A stretch of DNA of 43,938 bases, taken from NCBI RefSeq assembly GCF_013870525.1, contig NZ_JACBXD010000068.1, forward strand, positions 1 to 43,938. The letters are read 5' to 3'. The translations under genes and the position numbers were made by a program. Under the pieces are notes generated by a model that had not been told where the DNA came from, searched no databases, and saw only the letters and a program-made list of their open reading frames with translations. Below, piece by piece: positions 7,765 to 15,509 of the stretch (the stretch's first letter is position 1; each line of letters begins with the position of its first letter). The stretch comes from Amycolatopsis pittospori (lineage in GTDB: Bacteria > Actinomycetota > Actinomycetes > Mycobacteriales > Pseudonocardiaceae).

Positions 7765-8949
7765 GTGACCAGTGCGACGGTGTACGACTTGGCGACGAAG
7801 GACCTGGATCCTCCGTTCGCGGTTGTCGACTTGGATGCGTTCGACGCCAACGGCGCCGACCTGCTGCGGCGGGCCGCCGGCAAGCCGATCCGCGTGGTCA
7901 GCAAGTCGGTGCGCTGCCGCTACCTGCTGGAACGGGTGCTCGCGCGGCCCGGTTTCGAAGGCCTCATGTGCTACTCGCTCGCCGAAGCGGTCTGGCACGC
8001 GGAGCAGGGGACGACCGACGACATCGTGGTCGCGTACCCGACCGCCGATCACGGCGCGCTGCGACGACTGGCCGCGAACGACCGGGCGCGGGCGGCGATT
8101 TCGATCATGGTCGACTCACCCGAACACCTCGATCTGGTCGACGCCGCGCTCGGCCAGGATCACCCCGAGATCCGCGTCTGCCTCGAACTCGATGCCTCGT
8201 GGCGGCCGCTGCCCGGTATCCACGTCGGCACTCGGCGCTCGCCGGTGTTCAGTCCCCGCCAGGCCGCCGATCTGGCGCGAACCATCCTGTCCCGCAAGGG
8301 TTTCCGGCTCGTCGGGATGATGGCGTACGAGGGCCAGATCGCCGGGCTCGGCGACGCGGCGGGCAACGGTGTCAAGAACGCCGTCATCGGCTGGATGCAG
8401 CGGAAGTCCATTGTGGAAATCGCGAAGCGTCGTGCCGCCGCCGTTCGCGCGGTGCGAAAACTGGCGGACCTCGAGTTCGTCAACGGCGGCGGCAGCGGCA
8501 GCGTCGAATCGACCGGTGCCGAGGAAGCCGTCACCGAGATCGCGGCGGGCTCCGGCCTGATCGGGCCGACCCTCTTCGACGGCTACGCGCACTTCTCGCC
8601 GCGTCCGGCCGCGTTCTTCGCGCTCCCCGTCGTCCGGCGTCCCGCGCCGAAGGTCGCGACGCTCTTCTCCGGCGGCTACATCGCTTCAGGCCCCGCGGAA
8701 TCTTCGCGCCTCCCGACGCCTTACCTGCCCGAAGGTCTCTCGCTACTCGGGTTCGAAGGCGCCGGCGAAGTCCAAACGCCCGTAACCGGCGAAGCGGCCC
8801 GCCACCTGAGACTCGGCGACCGCGTCTGGCTCCGGCACGCGAAAGCCGGCGAACTCGCCGAACGCTTCACGCACTACCACGTCGTCATCGGCGACCGCGT
8901 CGACCGGACCGTCCCCACCTACCGAGGCGAGTCCCAAAACTTCGGCTGA
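7765..8949 (+). CDS. Amino acid deaminase/aldolase, alanine racemase N-terminal fold (PLP)
   Basis: A fold-type III PLP enzyme of 394 residues. The PLP lysine is probably K47 in VVSKSVRC, at the end of the first barrel strand after FAVVDLDAF. Barrel strands follow (VAYPTADH, CLELDASW, GMMAYEGQIAG, FVNGGGSGS, GPTLFDGY). A C-terminal beta domain contains RHAKAGELAE and THYHVV, like the metal-site region of D-threonine aldolase and D-serine dehydratase relatives. It probably acts on a D- or beta-hydroxy amino acid, but the substrate is unknown. Family, 'amino acid deaminase/aldolase', is firmer than any one reaction. It is divergent from the lactone oxidase gene, a pairing I recall from mycobacteria. 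The start rests on the -10 box seven bases upstream. Confidence 0.85.
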   Translation: MTSATVYDLATKDLDPPFAVVDLDAFDANGADLLRRAAGKPIRVVSKSVRCRYLLERVLARPGFEGLMCYSLAEAVWHAEQGTTDDIVVAYPTADHGALRRLAANDRARAAISIMVDSPEHLDLVDAALGQDHPEIRVCLELDASWRPLPGIHVGTRRSPVFSPRQAADLARTILSRKGFRLVGMMAYEGQIAGLGDAAGNGVKNAVIGWMQRKSIVEIAKRRAAAVRAVRKLADLEFVNGGGSGSVESTGAEEAVTEIAAGSGLIGPTLFDGYAHFSPRPAAFFALPVVRRPAPKVATLFSGGYIASGPAESSRLPTPYLPEGLSLLGFEGAGEVQTPVTGEAARHLRLGDRVWLRHAKAGELAERFTHYHVVIGDRVDRTVPTYRGESQNFG

Positions 8950-9051
8950 CCCGCGCGACCCCACCCCCCACCCGTCCCTGGGGGGCGGCCCCGCACCAGC
9001 GTATCGGGAGGGGGTGTCGGGAACGGGGTATCGGAGGGGTGAGCGGGGAGG

Positions 9052-9102
9052 TTGTCCACAACTGTGAGTGGGTGTGGACAACTTTTGTGGACAAGTGGAT
9101 AA
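9052..9102. promoter_or_regulatory. Cluster of three perfect and one near DnaA box
   Basis: TTGTCCACA, the DnaA box preferred in high-GC actinobacteria, occurs on the plus strand at 9052-9060 and on the minus strand at 9073-9081 and 9086-9094. TTATCCACT, one base from the E. coli box, follows on the minus strand at 9094-9102. Four boxes lie within 51 bp with both orientations present. There is no dnaA or dnaN gene nearby, so this is not the usual oriC context; a DnaA-titrating or regulatory site is possible. Confidence 0.6.
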
Positions 9103-9214
9103 AGCCAGGTCAGGGCGCATCTGAGCGTGGCTGATGGGGGCTGTGTGACTGGTGAGGTGTCTAGTCCGGTCGCCGATGGGCACGAATGGCGTAGGGGGAT
9201 CCATCGGTGACGGG

Positions 9215-9255
9215 AAGGCCACCTTCGGGACGATCAACGTCCGGAAGGTGGCCTT
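9215..9255. terminator. 18-bp-arm hairpin, first of two at a convergent junction
   Basis: Arms 9215-9232 and 9238-9255 pair with one mismatch around a five-base loop. The left arm with one preceding base contains its own small palindrome, GAAGG-CCA-CCTTC. It lies between two convergent genes and would act in both directions. It belongs to the nested-palindrome family seen at other 3' ends here. Confidence 0.65.
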
Positions 9256-9273
9256 TGTGGCATGGGGGACAAG

Positions 9274-9310
9274 GCCTCAGTGCAGGAAGGCCCGCTTCCT
9301 GTACTGAGGC
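9274..9310. terminator. 16-bp-arm hairpin downstream of the TetR gene
   Basis: Arms 9274-9289 and 9295-9310 pair fully if one G-U pair is allowed, around a five-base loop. It ends 13 bp from the TetR stop codon, so it fits that gene's terminator. There is no T run. Confidence 0.65.
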
Positions 9311-9323
9311 GCAAGGAAGAACC

Positions 9324-9968
9324 TCAGGCCTCGCCGAACTTGCTCGCCAAGTAGCCCTTCACCACGGACTTCGCCTCCGCCACGATCCGCTCGTCCCCGC
9401 GCGGATCCCGCCGGAAGGCCAGCTTCAGCAACGCGTCGGCCGTCTCGTTCGCGATCGTCAGCGCGAACCGGATGTCGTCCAGCGGCGAAGAGATCCGCGC
9501 CGAAAGGATGTCGGTGAGCGCGTCGACGATGACGGCGTTGTTGTCGCGCGTCTCGTCGAGGAGCTGCCGGTCCACGACGTCACCGAAGTGGACCTTCGAG
9601 AACCCGGGGACCTGACGGTGCATGTCGAGGTAGATGTCGAGGATCGAGTCGACGACGTCCCACCAGTGCTCGGGTGCGAGTTCGTTCAAGGTCGCGGACA
9701 CCGAGCTGACGAACCGTTCGAGGTTCCGCTGCGTCAGTGCCTGCACCACGGCCCGCTTGTCCGGGAAGAACTGGTACAGCGACCCGACCGCCACCCCGGC
9801 GCGCTTCGCGATCAACGTGGTGGTCAGGGCTTCGTAACCGAGTTCGTCGATCAGCTGGGCGCTGGCGTCGAGCATCTGCTCCACCCGCTTGGCGCTGCGC
9901 TGCTGGACGGGCTGCCGCCGGAGCGGAGTCGTCTCCGTCTGCGGTTTCGCGGCCTGGATGTCGGACAC
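9324..9968 (-). CDS. TetR-family regulator
   Basis: A 214-residue repressor. The N-terminal helix-turn-helix is at about 30-75, with LTTTLIAKRAGVAVGSLYQFFPDKRAVV, whose GSLYQFFPDK is a typical TetR recognition segment. The C-terminal half is a helical ligand domain that ends KSVVKGYLASKF. The GTG at 9968 is preceded by GAAGGAGGA with good spacing; the longer open frame upstream is not supported. It is divergent from the glycosidase-transporter pair with 125 bp between starts, so it probably controls that pair and itself. The operator is unresolved, and a symmetric site was not obvious in the region. The inducer is likely a sugar or glycoside by context (inference). Confidence 0.88.
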   Translation of the reverse strand: MSDIQAAKPQTETTPLRRQPVQQRSAKRVEQMLDASAQLIDELGYEALTTTLIAKRAGVAVGSLYQFFPDKRAVVQALTQRNLERFVSSVSATLNELAPEHWWDVVDSILDIYLDMHRQVPGFSKVHFGDVVDRQLLDETRDNNAVIVDALTDILSARISSPLDDIRFALTIANETADALLKLAFRRDPRGDERIVAEAKSVVKGYLASKFGEA

Positions 9969-10093
9969 TCGGGCTCCTCCTTCGCTGATCTGCGACTTTA
10001 TCGTGCCGACAGGGTTCCCCACGGTCGAGTGAAGGCATAGTATCTGAGAACTTTTCATGTTCGGCCCTGTCTCCGAGGAAAGGTGCGCCGCCG

Positions 10094-11416
10094 GTGGAGA
10101 ATCCGATCTTCCCGTCCGAATTCCTGTGGGGTGTCTCGACCTCCGCCTTCCAGATCGAGGGGGCGACCGGAGAGGGCGGCCGGGGACAGTCCATTTGGGA
10201 CACGTTCACCGAAACGGAGGGAAAGATCGCGCGGGCGGAGGACGCCAAGGTAGCGGCCGATCACTTCCACCGCTACCCGGAGGACATCGCGCTGATGGCC
10301 GATCTCGGCGTCGGTGCCTACCGGATGTCCTTCGCCTGGCCCAGGATCCAGCCCGACGGTGACGGGAAGCCCAACGCCGAAGGGCTCGCCTTCTACGACG
10401 AGCTCATCGACGAGGTCTGCGCCGCCGGGATAGCGCCGGCCGGGACGCTCTTCCACTGGGACCTCCCGCAGGCTCTCGAAGACAAAGGCGGCTGGCTCTC
10501 CCGTGATACCGCCGAGAGGTTCGCGGAGTATGCCGCCATCGTGGGCGAGCGGTTCTCCGATCGGGTGAAAATGTGGATTCCGCTCAACGAGCCCATGGTC
10601 ATGTCGATCTTCGGGTACGCGATCGGCGAGTACGCCCCGGGCAAGACGCTCCTGCTCGACGCCCTTCCCACCGCGCACTACCAGAATCTGGCCCACGGTC
10701 TCGCGGTCCAAGCGCTGCGCGCGGCCGGCGCCCGCAGTGTCGGCACCGCCAACAACCACTCGCCGATCTGGCCCGCCTCCGATTCGCCGGAGGACAAGGC
10801 CGCGGGCGAATGGATCGACGCCCTCATCAATCGCACTTACGCGGATCCGGTGCTACTGGGCCGATATCCCGAACAAGTCATCGACCATCTCCCTGCCGGA
10901 TTCGCCGAAGATCTGCCCACCATCGCGCAGCCGCTCGACTTCTACGGCGTCAATTACTACGAGCCACAAGGCGTCGCGGCGCCCGGCGAAGGCAATCCCC
11001 TTCCCTTCGAGCTTCGCGCGATCGAGGGATTTCCGATGACCACCAACGATTCGCCGATCGTCCCGCACGGGCTGCGTGATCTCCTCGTCGGTTTCCAGGA
11101 GCGCTACCGCGAGCACCTCCCGCCCGTCTACATCACCGAAAACGGCTGCAGCTTCGAGGACGTCGTCGCCGAAGACGGGCACGTCCACGATCAGGAACGC
11201 GTCGACTTCCTCGAAAGTCACCTCACCGCGGTGCGGCAGGCGATGGACGCCGGCGTCGACGTCCGCGGGTACTTCGTCTGGTCGCTGATGGACAACTTCG
11301 AATGGTCGAAGGGCTACCAGCCGAGGTTCGGCCTGGTGCACATCGACTACGAGACGCAGAAGCGGACGCCGAAGGATTCCTACGGCTGGTACCGGAAACT
11401 GGTTCGCCATGAGTGA
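10094..11416 (+). CDS. Family 1 glycoside hydrolase (beta-glucosidase)
   Basis: A 440-residue cytoplasmic GH1 enzyme that hydrolyses beta-linked glucosides or galactosides with retention. N-terminal FLWGVSTSAFQIEGA is the GH1 signature, the acid/base is E166 in LNEP and the nucleophile is E349 in YITENG. FHWDLPQAL and the ending FVWSLMDNFEWSKGYQPRFGL are also standard. Length is normal for a bacterial GH1 and there is no signal peptide, so the substrate must be imported, consistent with the transporter gene that overlaps its 3' end by eight bases. The GTG start has a GAGGAAAGG sequence about 12 bases upstream. A divergent TetR gene probably regulates the pair. Exact substrate specificity is not visible. 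Confidence 0.95.
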   Translation: MENPIFPSEFLWGVSTSAFQIEGATGEGGRGQSIWDTFTETEGKIARAEDAKVAADHFHRYPEDIALMADLGVGAYRMSFAWPRIQPDGDGKPNAEGLAFYDELIDEVCAAGIAPAGTLFHWDLPQALEDKGGWLSRDTAERFAEYAAIVGERFSDRVKMWIPLNEPMVMSIFGYAIGEYAPGKTLLLDALPTAHYQNLAHGLAVQALRAAGARSVGTANNHSPIWPASDSPEDKAAGEWIDALINRTYADPVLLGRYPEQVIDHLPAGFAEDLPTIAQPLDFYGVNYYEPQGVAAPGEGNPLPFELRAIEGFPMTTNDSPIVPHGLRDLLVGFQERYREHLPPVYITENGCSFEDVVAEDGHVHDQERVDFLESHLTAVRQAMDAGVDVRGYFVWSLMDNFEWSKGYQPRFGLVHIDYETQKRTPKDSYGWYRKLVRHE

Positions 11417-12665
11417 GGTCAGGGCACTGCCGGAGGCGCTCGCCGAGCCGGTCGCCAAGGTTCGCGCGGGCTGGATGAGCCTGCTGTTCTTCGCGAACAT
11501 CGCACTGTGGCTCGGGGTCTACGCGCCCATCCAGGTCCTCCTGCCGAAGCAGGCCGAAATCCTGGACGCCGCCAACAAGGAAGCGGTGTTCAGCCTGGTC
11601 ACCGGGATCGGCGCGCTCGTCGCGCTGATCGCCAACCCGGCCGTCGGCCTGCTTTCGGACCGGACGTGTTCCGCGCGCGGACGTCGTCATCCGTGGACGG
11701 CGGTGGGCGCCGTCGTCGCCGCGTCCGGGCTGCTCGTGCTCGCTTTCGCGCCGAACATCGCGGTCATGGTGCTCGGCTGGTGCCTGGTCCAGGCCGGTCT
11801 GAACGGCATGCTCGCGATGCTGGTCTCGGCGATCGCGGACCGGGTGCCGGTGCCCCAGCGCGCGCAGGTCGGCGGGCTGGTCGGGATCGCCCAGATGCTC
11901 GGAACCGTGCTCGGCGCGGTGGTGGTCGTGGTGATGCTCGACCTCGCCGGACTTCCCCTGGGTTACGCGGTCTGCGCGGTCATCGTGCTGGCGGGTGCGG
12001 CGGCTTTCGTGCTGCGCACACCGGACGCGCGTCTGCCGGTCGAGTACCGGCCGTCGGTCCGGACCCGGGACGTGCTGGCGAATCTGTGGATCTCGCCGCG
12101 ACGGCACCCGGATTTCGCCTGGGCGTGGGGCTGTCACTTCATGATCAACCTCGGCAACGCCTTCGGGACGCTGTATCTGCTGTTCTTCCTCAAGGACGCC
12201 GTGCACTACGAGGACCCGGACACCGGGTTGCTGATCATGATGGGGCTCTACGGGGCCGCGCTCATCGTCGGCGCGCTCATCGCCGGTCACTTCTCCGACA
12301 GGTCCGGACGGCGTAAGCCGTACGTCCTCTCGGCGGCCGCGGTGATGGCGGTCGCGGCGCTGCTGCTCGTCGTCTGGCAGAACTGGACGGCCGCGCTCGC
12401 GGCCTCTCCGTTGCTGGGCGTCGGTTTCGGTGCGTACATGGCCGTCGCGCTGGCGATGCTCACGCAGGTGCTGCCCGCCGCTCAGGACCGGGCGAAGGAC
12501 CTCGGCGTCATCAACATCGCGAACTCGCTGCCGCAGGTGGTCGCGCCGATGCTGACCGCACCGATCCTGGCGTACTTGGGCGGTTATCCGAGCCTCTTCG
12601 CGGCTTCGGCGCTGTCCACCGTCCTCGCCGCGGTGCTGGTCACGCGGGTGAAGGGCGTCAGCTGA
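11409..12665 (+). CDS. Major facilitator superfamily transporter, probably for glycosides
   Basis: A 418-residue polytopic protein with about 12 membrane helices. The loop motif SDRT...RGRRHPW after the second helix (residues about 84-97) is the MFS motif A region, and SDRSGRRKPYVL in the second half is its repeat. The ATG overlaps the glycosidase stop by eight bases, so the two are co-translated. By context it imports the disaccharide or glycoside that the enzyme cleaves (inference). A hairpin at 12744 closes the transcription unit. Export of product cannot be excluded from sequence alone. Confidence 0.88.
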   Translation: MSEVRALPEALAEPVAKVRAGWMSLLFFANIALWLGVYAPIQVLLPKQAEILDAANKEAVFSLVTGIGALVALIANPAVGLLSDRTCSARGRRHPWTAVGAVVAASGLLVLAFAPNIAVMVLGWCLVQAGLNGMLAMLVSAIADRVPVPQRAQVGGLVGIAQMLGTVLGAVVVVVMLDLAGLPLGYAVCAVIVLAGAAAFVLRTPDARLPVEYRPSVRTRDVLANLWISPRRHPDFAWAWGCHFMINLGNAFGTLYLLFFLKDAVHYEDPDTGLLIMMGLYGAALIVGALIAGHFSDRSGRRKPYVLSAAAVMAVAALLLVVWQNWTAALAASPLLGVGFGAYMAVALAMLTQVLPAAQDRAKDLGVINIANSLPQVVAPMLTAPILAYLGGYPSLFAASALSTVLAAVLVTRVKGVS

Positions 12666-12976
12666 GGAGGTTGGAGACCGCGGACCGGTGCCGGTCGGGG
12701 GAGGGGAGTGCAACGGCACCGGCCCGCGGGGTTCGGGGGATGACAACGCGGATCCGAACGGATCTCGCGTTGCGTTTGTGATCATCAACCTAGCGACCGA
12801 TTACTACGTTCGCTAGGTGTTCTGCCGAAAATTTTCGATTAATCGCGGTGGGGACCGGAGTGATTACCGAGAGCGGCTCGTGACGTTCGGGGGTACGCGC
12901 GAACCGCTTCCCGGCGTAGGCGGGTTACGACGTCGTTCCGAGGGGGCGCTCGGAGCTTCGTCCACCCGCCGGCTTA
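12666..12976. other. 311-bp gene-free stretch with several dyads
   Basis: Between convergent genes. It has a terminator-like hairpin at 12744-12772, a 9-bp inverted repeat (ACCTAGCGA, 13 bases, TCGCTAGGT) at 12788-12818 and the 12-bp palindrome CGAAAATTTTCG at 12826-12837. The stretch from about 12780 to 12845 is richer in A+T than its surroundings. No convincing gene is present. Confidence 0.55.
12744..12772. terminator. Hairpin after the MFS gene
   Basis: CAACGCG-GATCC and its complement close around GAAC with one bulged base, about 80 bp after the transporter stop codon. A short T-containing tail follows. It probably ends the glycosidase operon. Confidence 0.55.
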
Positions 12977-13402
12977 CTAGGCGTGGACGCCGCCGATGGC
13001 GGGACGGCGCGGGTTGACCAGCGCGTGCCTGCCGGTGGTCTCGGCGGGGCTCACCCCGCGGGTCTGACCAGGGACGCGGCGACGGCTTTCCCGCCGGTGG
13101 TCCTGGGTGGCCGCGGTCTGCTGGGGCGCGAGACCGCCGGCGACGAGGTGCTCGTGCGCGACCTGCCAGACCGAGCAGGGGGCCTTGCACTTGTGCCAGC
13201 GGGTCGAGCAGGTGGGGCAATCCCCGCGCTCGTCGGGCTCGTGCGCCTGGAGCATGGCGCGCCAGCCCTCGGTCAGCCGGGGGAGTTCCGAGCGGGCGAC
13301 CGAGACGAGCGACTGCGCGTCGGCCCTGGTCGCGAGATCGGAGAGCATGTCGAGGCGTTCCCAAACCGCGTTGCGGAGGACTTGCCCTAGGACCTGATCC
13401 AC
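12977..13402 (-). CDS. Small protein with a cysteine knuckle, function unknown (141 aa)
   Basis: I do not recognise the family. The first 60 residues are helical and amphipathic (LGQVLRNAVWERLDMLSDLA...). Next comes a compact cysteine cluster C62-x2-C65-x6-C72-x3-C76 with H70 in between, which looks like a zinc or Fe-S site. The C-terminal 60 residues are basic and low in complexity. The GTG start has only a weak ribosome-binding site. The gene follows another small unknown gene on the same strand with 13 bp between them, so they are probably an operon divergent from the XRE-TPR regulator. A DNA- or RNA-binding role would fit the basic tail and metal knuckle, but this is a guess. Confidence 0.65.
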   Translation of the reverse strand: MDQVLGQVLRNAVWERLDMLSDLATRADAQSLVSVARSELPRLTEGWRAMLQAHEPDERGDCPTCSTRWHKCKAPCSVWQVAHEHLVAGGLAPQQTAATQDHRRESRRRVPGQTRGVSPAETTGRHALVNPRRPAIGGVHA

Positions 13403-13415
13403 GGAGAACTCACCG

Positions 13416-13844
13416 TTACCTTTCCGCCATCTTGGCGGCTTCGTTGAGCGCGGCCCTGAGCTGTCCGAGCTGGCCGGACGTCAGGCGCGCGGTCTCTCCG
13501 GGCGGCGAGACGAGAACCACCTGGTTGTCTTCGACGAACACGGTGACGGCGCGCTCGCGGCTGATGAGATCGCCGCACTGCACACGCCAGATCAACTGTC
13601 CGCCTTCATAACGGCGCACACTCGCGGTACGGGGGTCGACCGGGGCGGAAGGGGAGACCGGACGGTTGGCACCGGGGGCGACGGCGACCGCCTGCTGACC
13701 GGCGGGGCCTGCCGGACGCAGGTGGCGCGTGGCCATACCGGCCCGTCCCGCGGTGATGGAGCCTGTTGCGATCGAGTCCACGAACTCCACTGGCTCTTCT
13801 CCGCTCTCTCGTTCCACGTCGTCTTCGTGACCGCGTTTCCGCAC
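13416..13844 (-). CDS. Small protein of unknown function (142 aa or shorter)
   Basis: Not recognised. The N-terminal half is disordered-looking (Ala/Pro/Gly rich). The C-terminal 70 residues look folded: beta strands GGQLIWRVQCGD, RERAVTVFVEDNQVVLVSPPG, then a helix LTSGQLGQLRAALNEAAKM. The GTG at 13844 has no clear ribosome-binding site; an ATG at 13736 would give a 106-residue protein starting MATRHLRPAG and may be the real start. It lies upstream of the cysteine-knuckle gene and is divergent from the XRE-TPR regulator. The folded end resembles short, regulator-associated actinobacterial proteins in style only; I infer no function. Confidence 0.6.
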   Translation of the reverse strand: MRKRGHEDDVERESGEEPVEFVDSIATGSITAGRAGMATRHLRPAGPAGQQAVAVAPGANRPVSPSAPVDPRTASVRRYEGGQLIWRVQCGDLISRERAVTVFVEDNQVVLVSPPGETARLTSGQLGQLRAALNEAAKMAER

Positions 13845-13928
13845 CTGTAGGGGGTTCGGAGACTTGGTAGCTCTCTGTGATCGTGGCCGGTGGCCGGTCG
13901 GTCACGGAGATCTGACAACTACAGTGAT

Positions 13929-14048
13929 GTGAAACCGAGTGCGATAGAAGGTCGAACCGCCGTCATAGCGGTGACCGGACGAGGTTTCACGGTAAGCGGT
14001 CAAACGACTTCTGCCGGGCCGATCACGACGGGCATTCCGGTGTTTCAC
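13929..14048. promoter_or_regulatory. Three GTGAAAC/GTTTCAC sites in a divergent promoter region
   Basis: GTGAAAC occurs at 13929-13935 and its complement GTTTCAC at 13984-13990 and 14042-14048, spaced 55 and 58 bp apart. They lie between the small unknown operon and the XRE-TPR gene. A regulator that loops or binds in series would explain them. Seven-base sites are short, so chance is possible. Confidence 0.35.
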
Positions 14049-14108
14049 ACGGTTGAATAGGTGTGCCTACGCTGTTTCTCGACCCCAACGGAACTGTGAG
14101 GGGGCGCA

Positions 14109-15509
14109 ATGGACGCCAGTATCGGTGGCGGCGCTGTCGCCGGCTCGGACTCGAGCCGCCAGAGTCACCCCGTGCCGCCGGATGCCTGGGAGCAGCCGGA
14201 GATGCGAGCCGCACTGGCCACACGGGAGATCTCCGCCGTGTACCGCCTATTGCGCAAGCACGGTGTTTCGCAGCGCCAGATCGCCGCGATGACCGGCCAG
14301 TCGCAGTCCGAGGTGTCCGAGATCCTCAAAGGTCGCCAGGTGATGGCGTACGACGTGCTCACCCGCATCGCTGACGGCCTTGGTGTCCCACGGGGATACA
14401 TGGGTCTCGCCTATGACGAGGCGACAGCGATCAAGGTCGTCGGCGCTGCCGACGGCCAGCAGGCGGAGGAGGACGAGTCCGTGAAGCGACGGAGGTTCCT
14501 CGCGCACGCCGCCCAGGTCACGATGGGTGCGGCGGTGTTCGGTCCGGAATCGGGTACGTGGTCGGCGGGGCCGGCGAAGACGCCCGCTCCCGGGCGGATC
14601 GGCATGACCGACGTCCGCCAGGTCGAGGCCGCCACCAGAGCCCTGCGGTCCCTCGACTACCAGTACGGCGGCGGTTTCTGCCGGGACGCCGTGGTCGCGC
14701 AGCTGTCCTGGGGACAGCAGATGCTCGAATCCAACGGCACCGAGATGGTCAAGAACCGGCTGTTCGTCGCGCTGGCCGACCTGCACAGCCTGGCGGGCTG
14801 GACGTCGTTCGACACCGGCCTCATGGACTCCGCCCGCGGTCATTTCGCGAACGCCCTCGACCTGGCCAAACAGGGGGACAACCACCCGCTCGTGGCCAAC
14901 GTCCTCTACCGGATGGGCCGCGTCTACCTGCACCAGGACGCCCCGAACGACGCGCTGAAACTGTTCCAGCTCGGCCAGATCGCCGCCCAGGAATCGGGCT
15001 CCGAACTGGCGGTCGCCGTGCTCTGCGCCAACGAGGCGTGGGCCTACGCGATGATGGGCAACGAGGAGCAGGCCGTGAAGCTGCTCGGCCGGAGCAAGGA
15101 CGAGTTCGCCCGCGCCGACATCGCCGCCGCCGAATCCTGGGTCAAGTTCTTCACCGAGACCGACGTCTACGCCATGATCGGCACCGTGCACACGGTGCTC
15201 GCGTCGAAGAACGCCGAGCACACCAAGTACGCGATCCCGGCGCTGACCAAGGCCGTCGAGTCCTACGACGACGACATGGCCCGCAGCAAGACGTTCATGC
15301 TCAGCGCGCTGGCGACGAATCACCTGCTCGAAGGCGATCTCGATCATGGCGCCAAGGTGGGTTCCAAGGCCGTCGACTGCGCCGAGGGCATCAAGTCGGA
15401 GCGGGTGAAGGACCGCATGCGGCCGCTTCAGGTCGAGGCGGAGCGCCGCCGGAACAACGCCGACGCCCGTGACCTCGCCGAACGCCTCAACGCCTTCTAC
15501 GCCGCCTGA
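14109..15509 (+). CDS. XRE-family regulator with TPR-like C-terminal domain
   Basis: A 466-residue protein. The helix-turn-helix is at about 40-100 (VYRLLRKHGVSQRQIAAMTGQSQSEVSEILKG, then YDVLTRIADGLGVPRGYMGLAYDE). A linker with KRRRFL follows, then about 300 residues of helical repeats (MGRVYLHQDAPNDALKLFQLGQIA, NEAWAYAMMGNEEQAVKLLG) typical of actinomycete XRE-TPR regulators of development or secondary metabolism. TPR-like domains bind peptides or partner proteins. The ATG has GAGGGGGC upstream. The next gene starts inside its last 41 bases, so it is tightly coupled to a phosphotransferase. The helix-turn-helix is complete. The target is unknown; the GTGAAAC sites upstream are candidates for autoregulation. 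Confidence 0.88.
   Translation: MDASIGGGAVAGSDSSRQSHPVPPDAWEQPEMRAALATREISAVYRLLRKHGVSQRQIAAMTGQSQSEVSEILKGRQVMAYDVLTRIADGLGVPRGYMGLAYDEATAIKVVGAADGQQAEEDESVKRRRFLAHAAQVTMGAAVFGPESGTWSAGPAKTPAPGRIGMTDVRQVEAATRALRSLDYQYGGGFCRDAVVAQLSWGQQMLESNGTEMVKNRLFVALADLHSLAGWTSFDTGLMDSARGHFANALDLAKQGDNHPLVANVLYRMGRVYLHQDAPNDALKLFQLGQIAAQESGSELAVAVLCANEAWAYAMMGNEEQAVKLLGRSKDEFARADIAAAESWVKFFTETDVYAMIGTVHTVLASKNAEHTKYAIPALTKAVESYDDDMARSKTFMLSALATNHLLEGDLDHGAKVGSKAVDCAEGIKSERVKDRMRPLQVEAERRRNNADARDLAERLNAFYAA

Larger units (their letters stand above)
8950..9323. other. 374-bp convergent gene-free stretch with DnaA boxes and two hairpins
   Basis: This lies between the 3' ends of the racemase-fold and TetR genes. 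It contains a G-rich stretch (8970-9050), a tight cluster of DnaA boxes at 9052-9102 and two large hairpins at 9215-9255 and 9274-9310. I see no gene. Confidence 0.7.

Noticed and set aside
9052..9102. DnaA boxes as a chromosomal origin
   Set aside because: There is no dnaA, dnaN, rpmH or gidB nearby, and only four boxes; actinobacterial oriC has many more. I keep it as a DnaA-binding site.
12817..13017. Possible 66-residue gene on the plus strand
   Set aside because: Arg-rich, no ribosome-binding site, overlaps the 3' end of a better gene, and starts within the dyad region.
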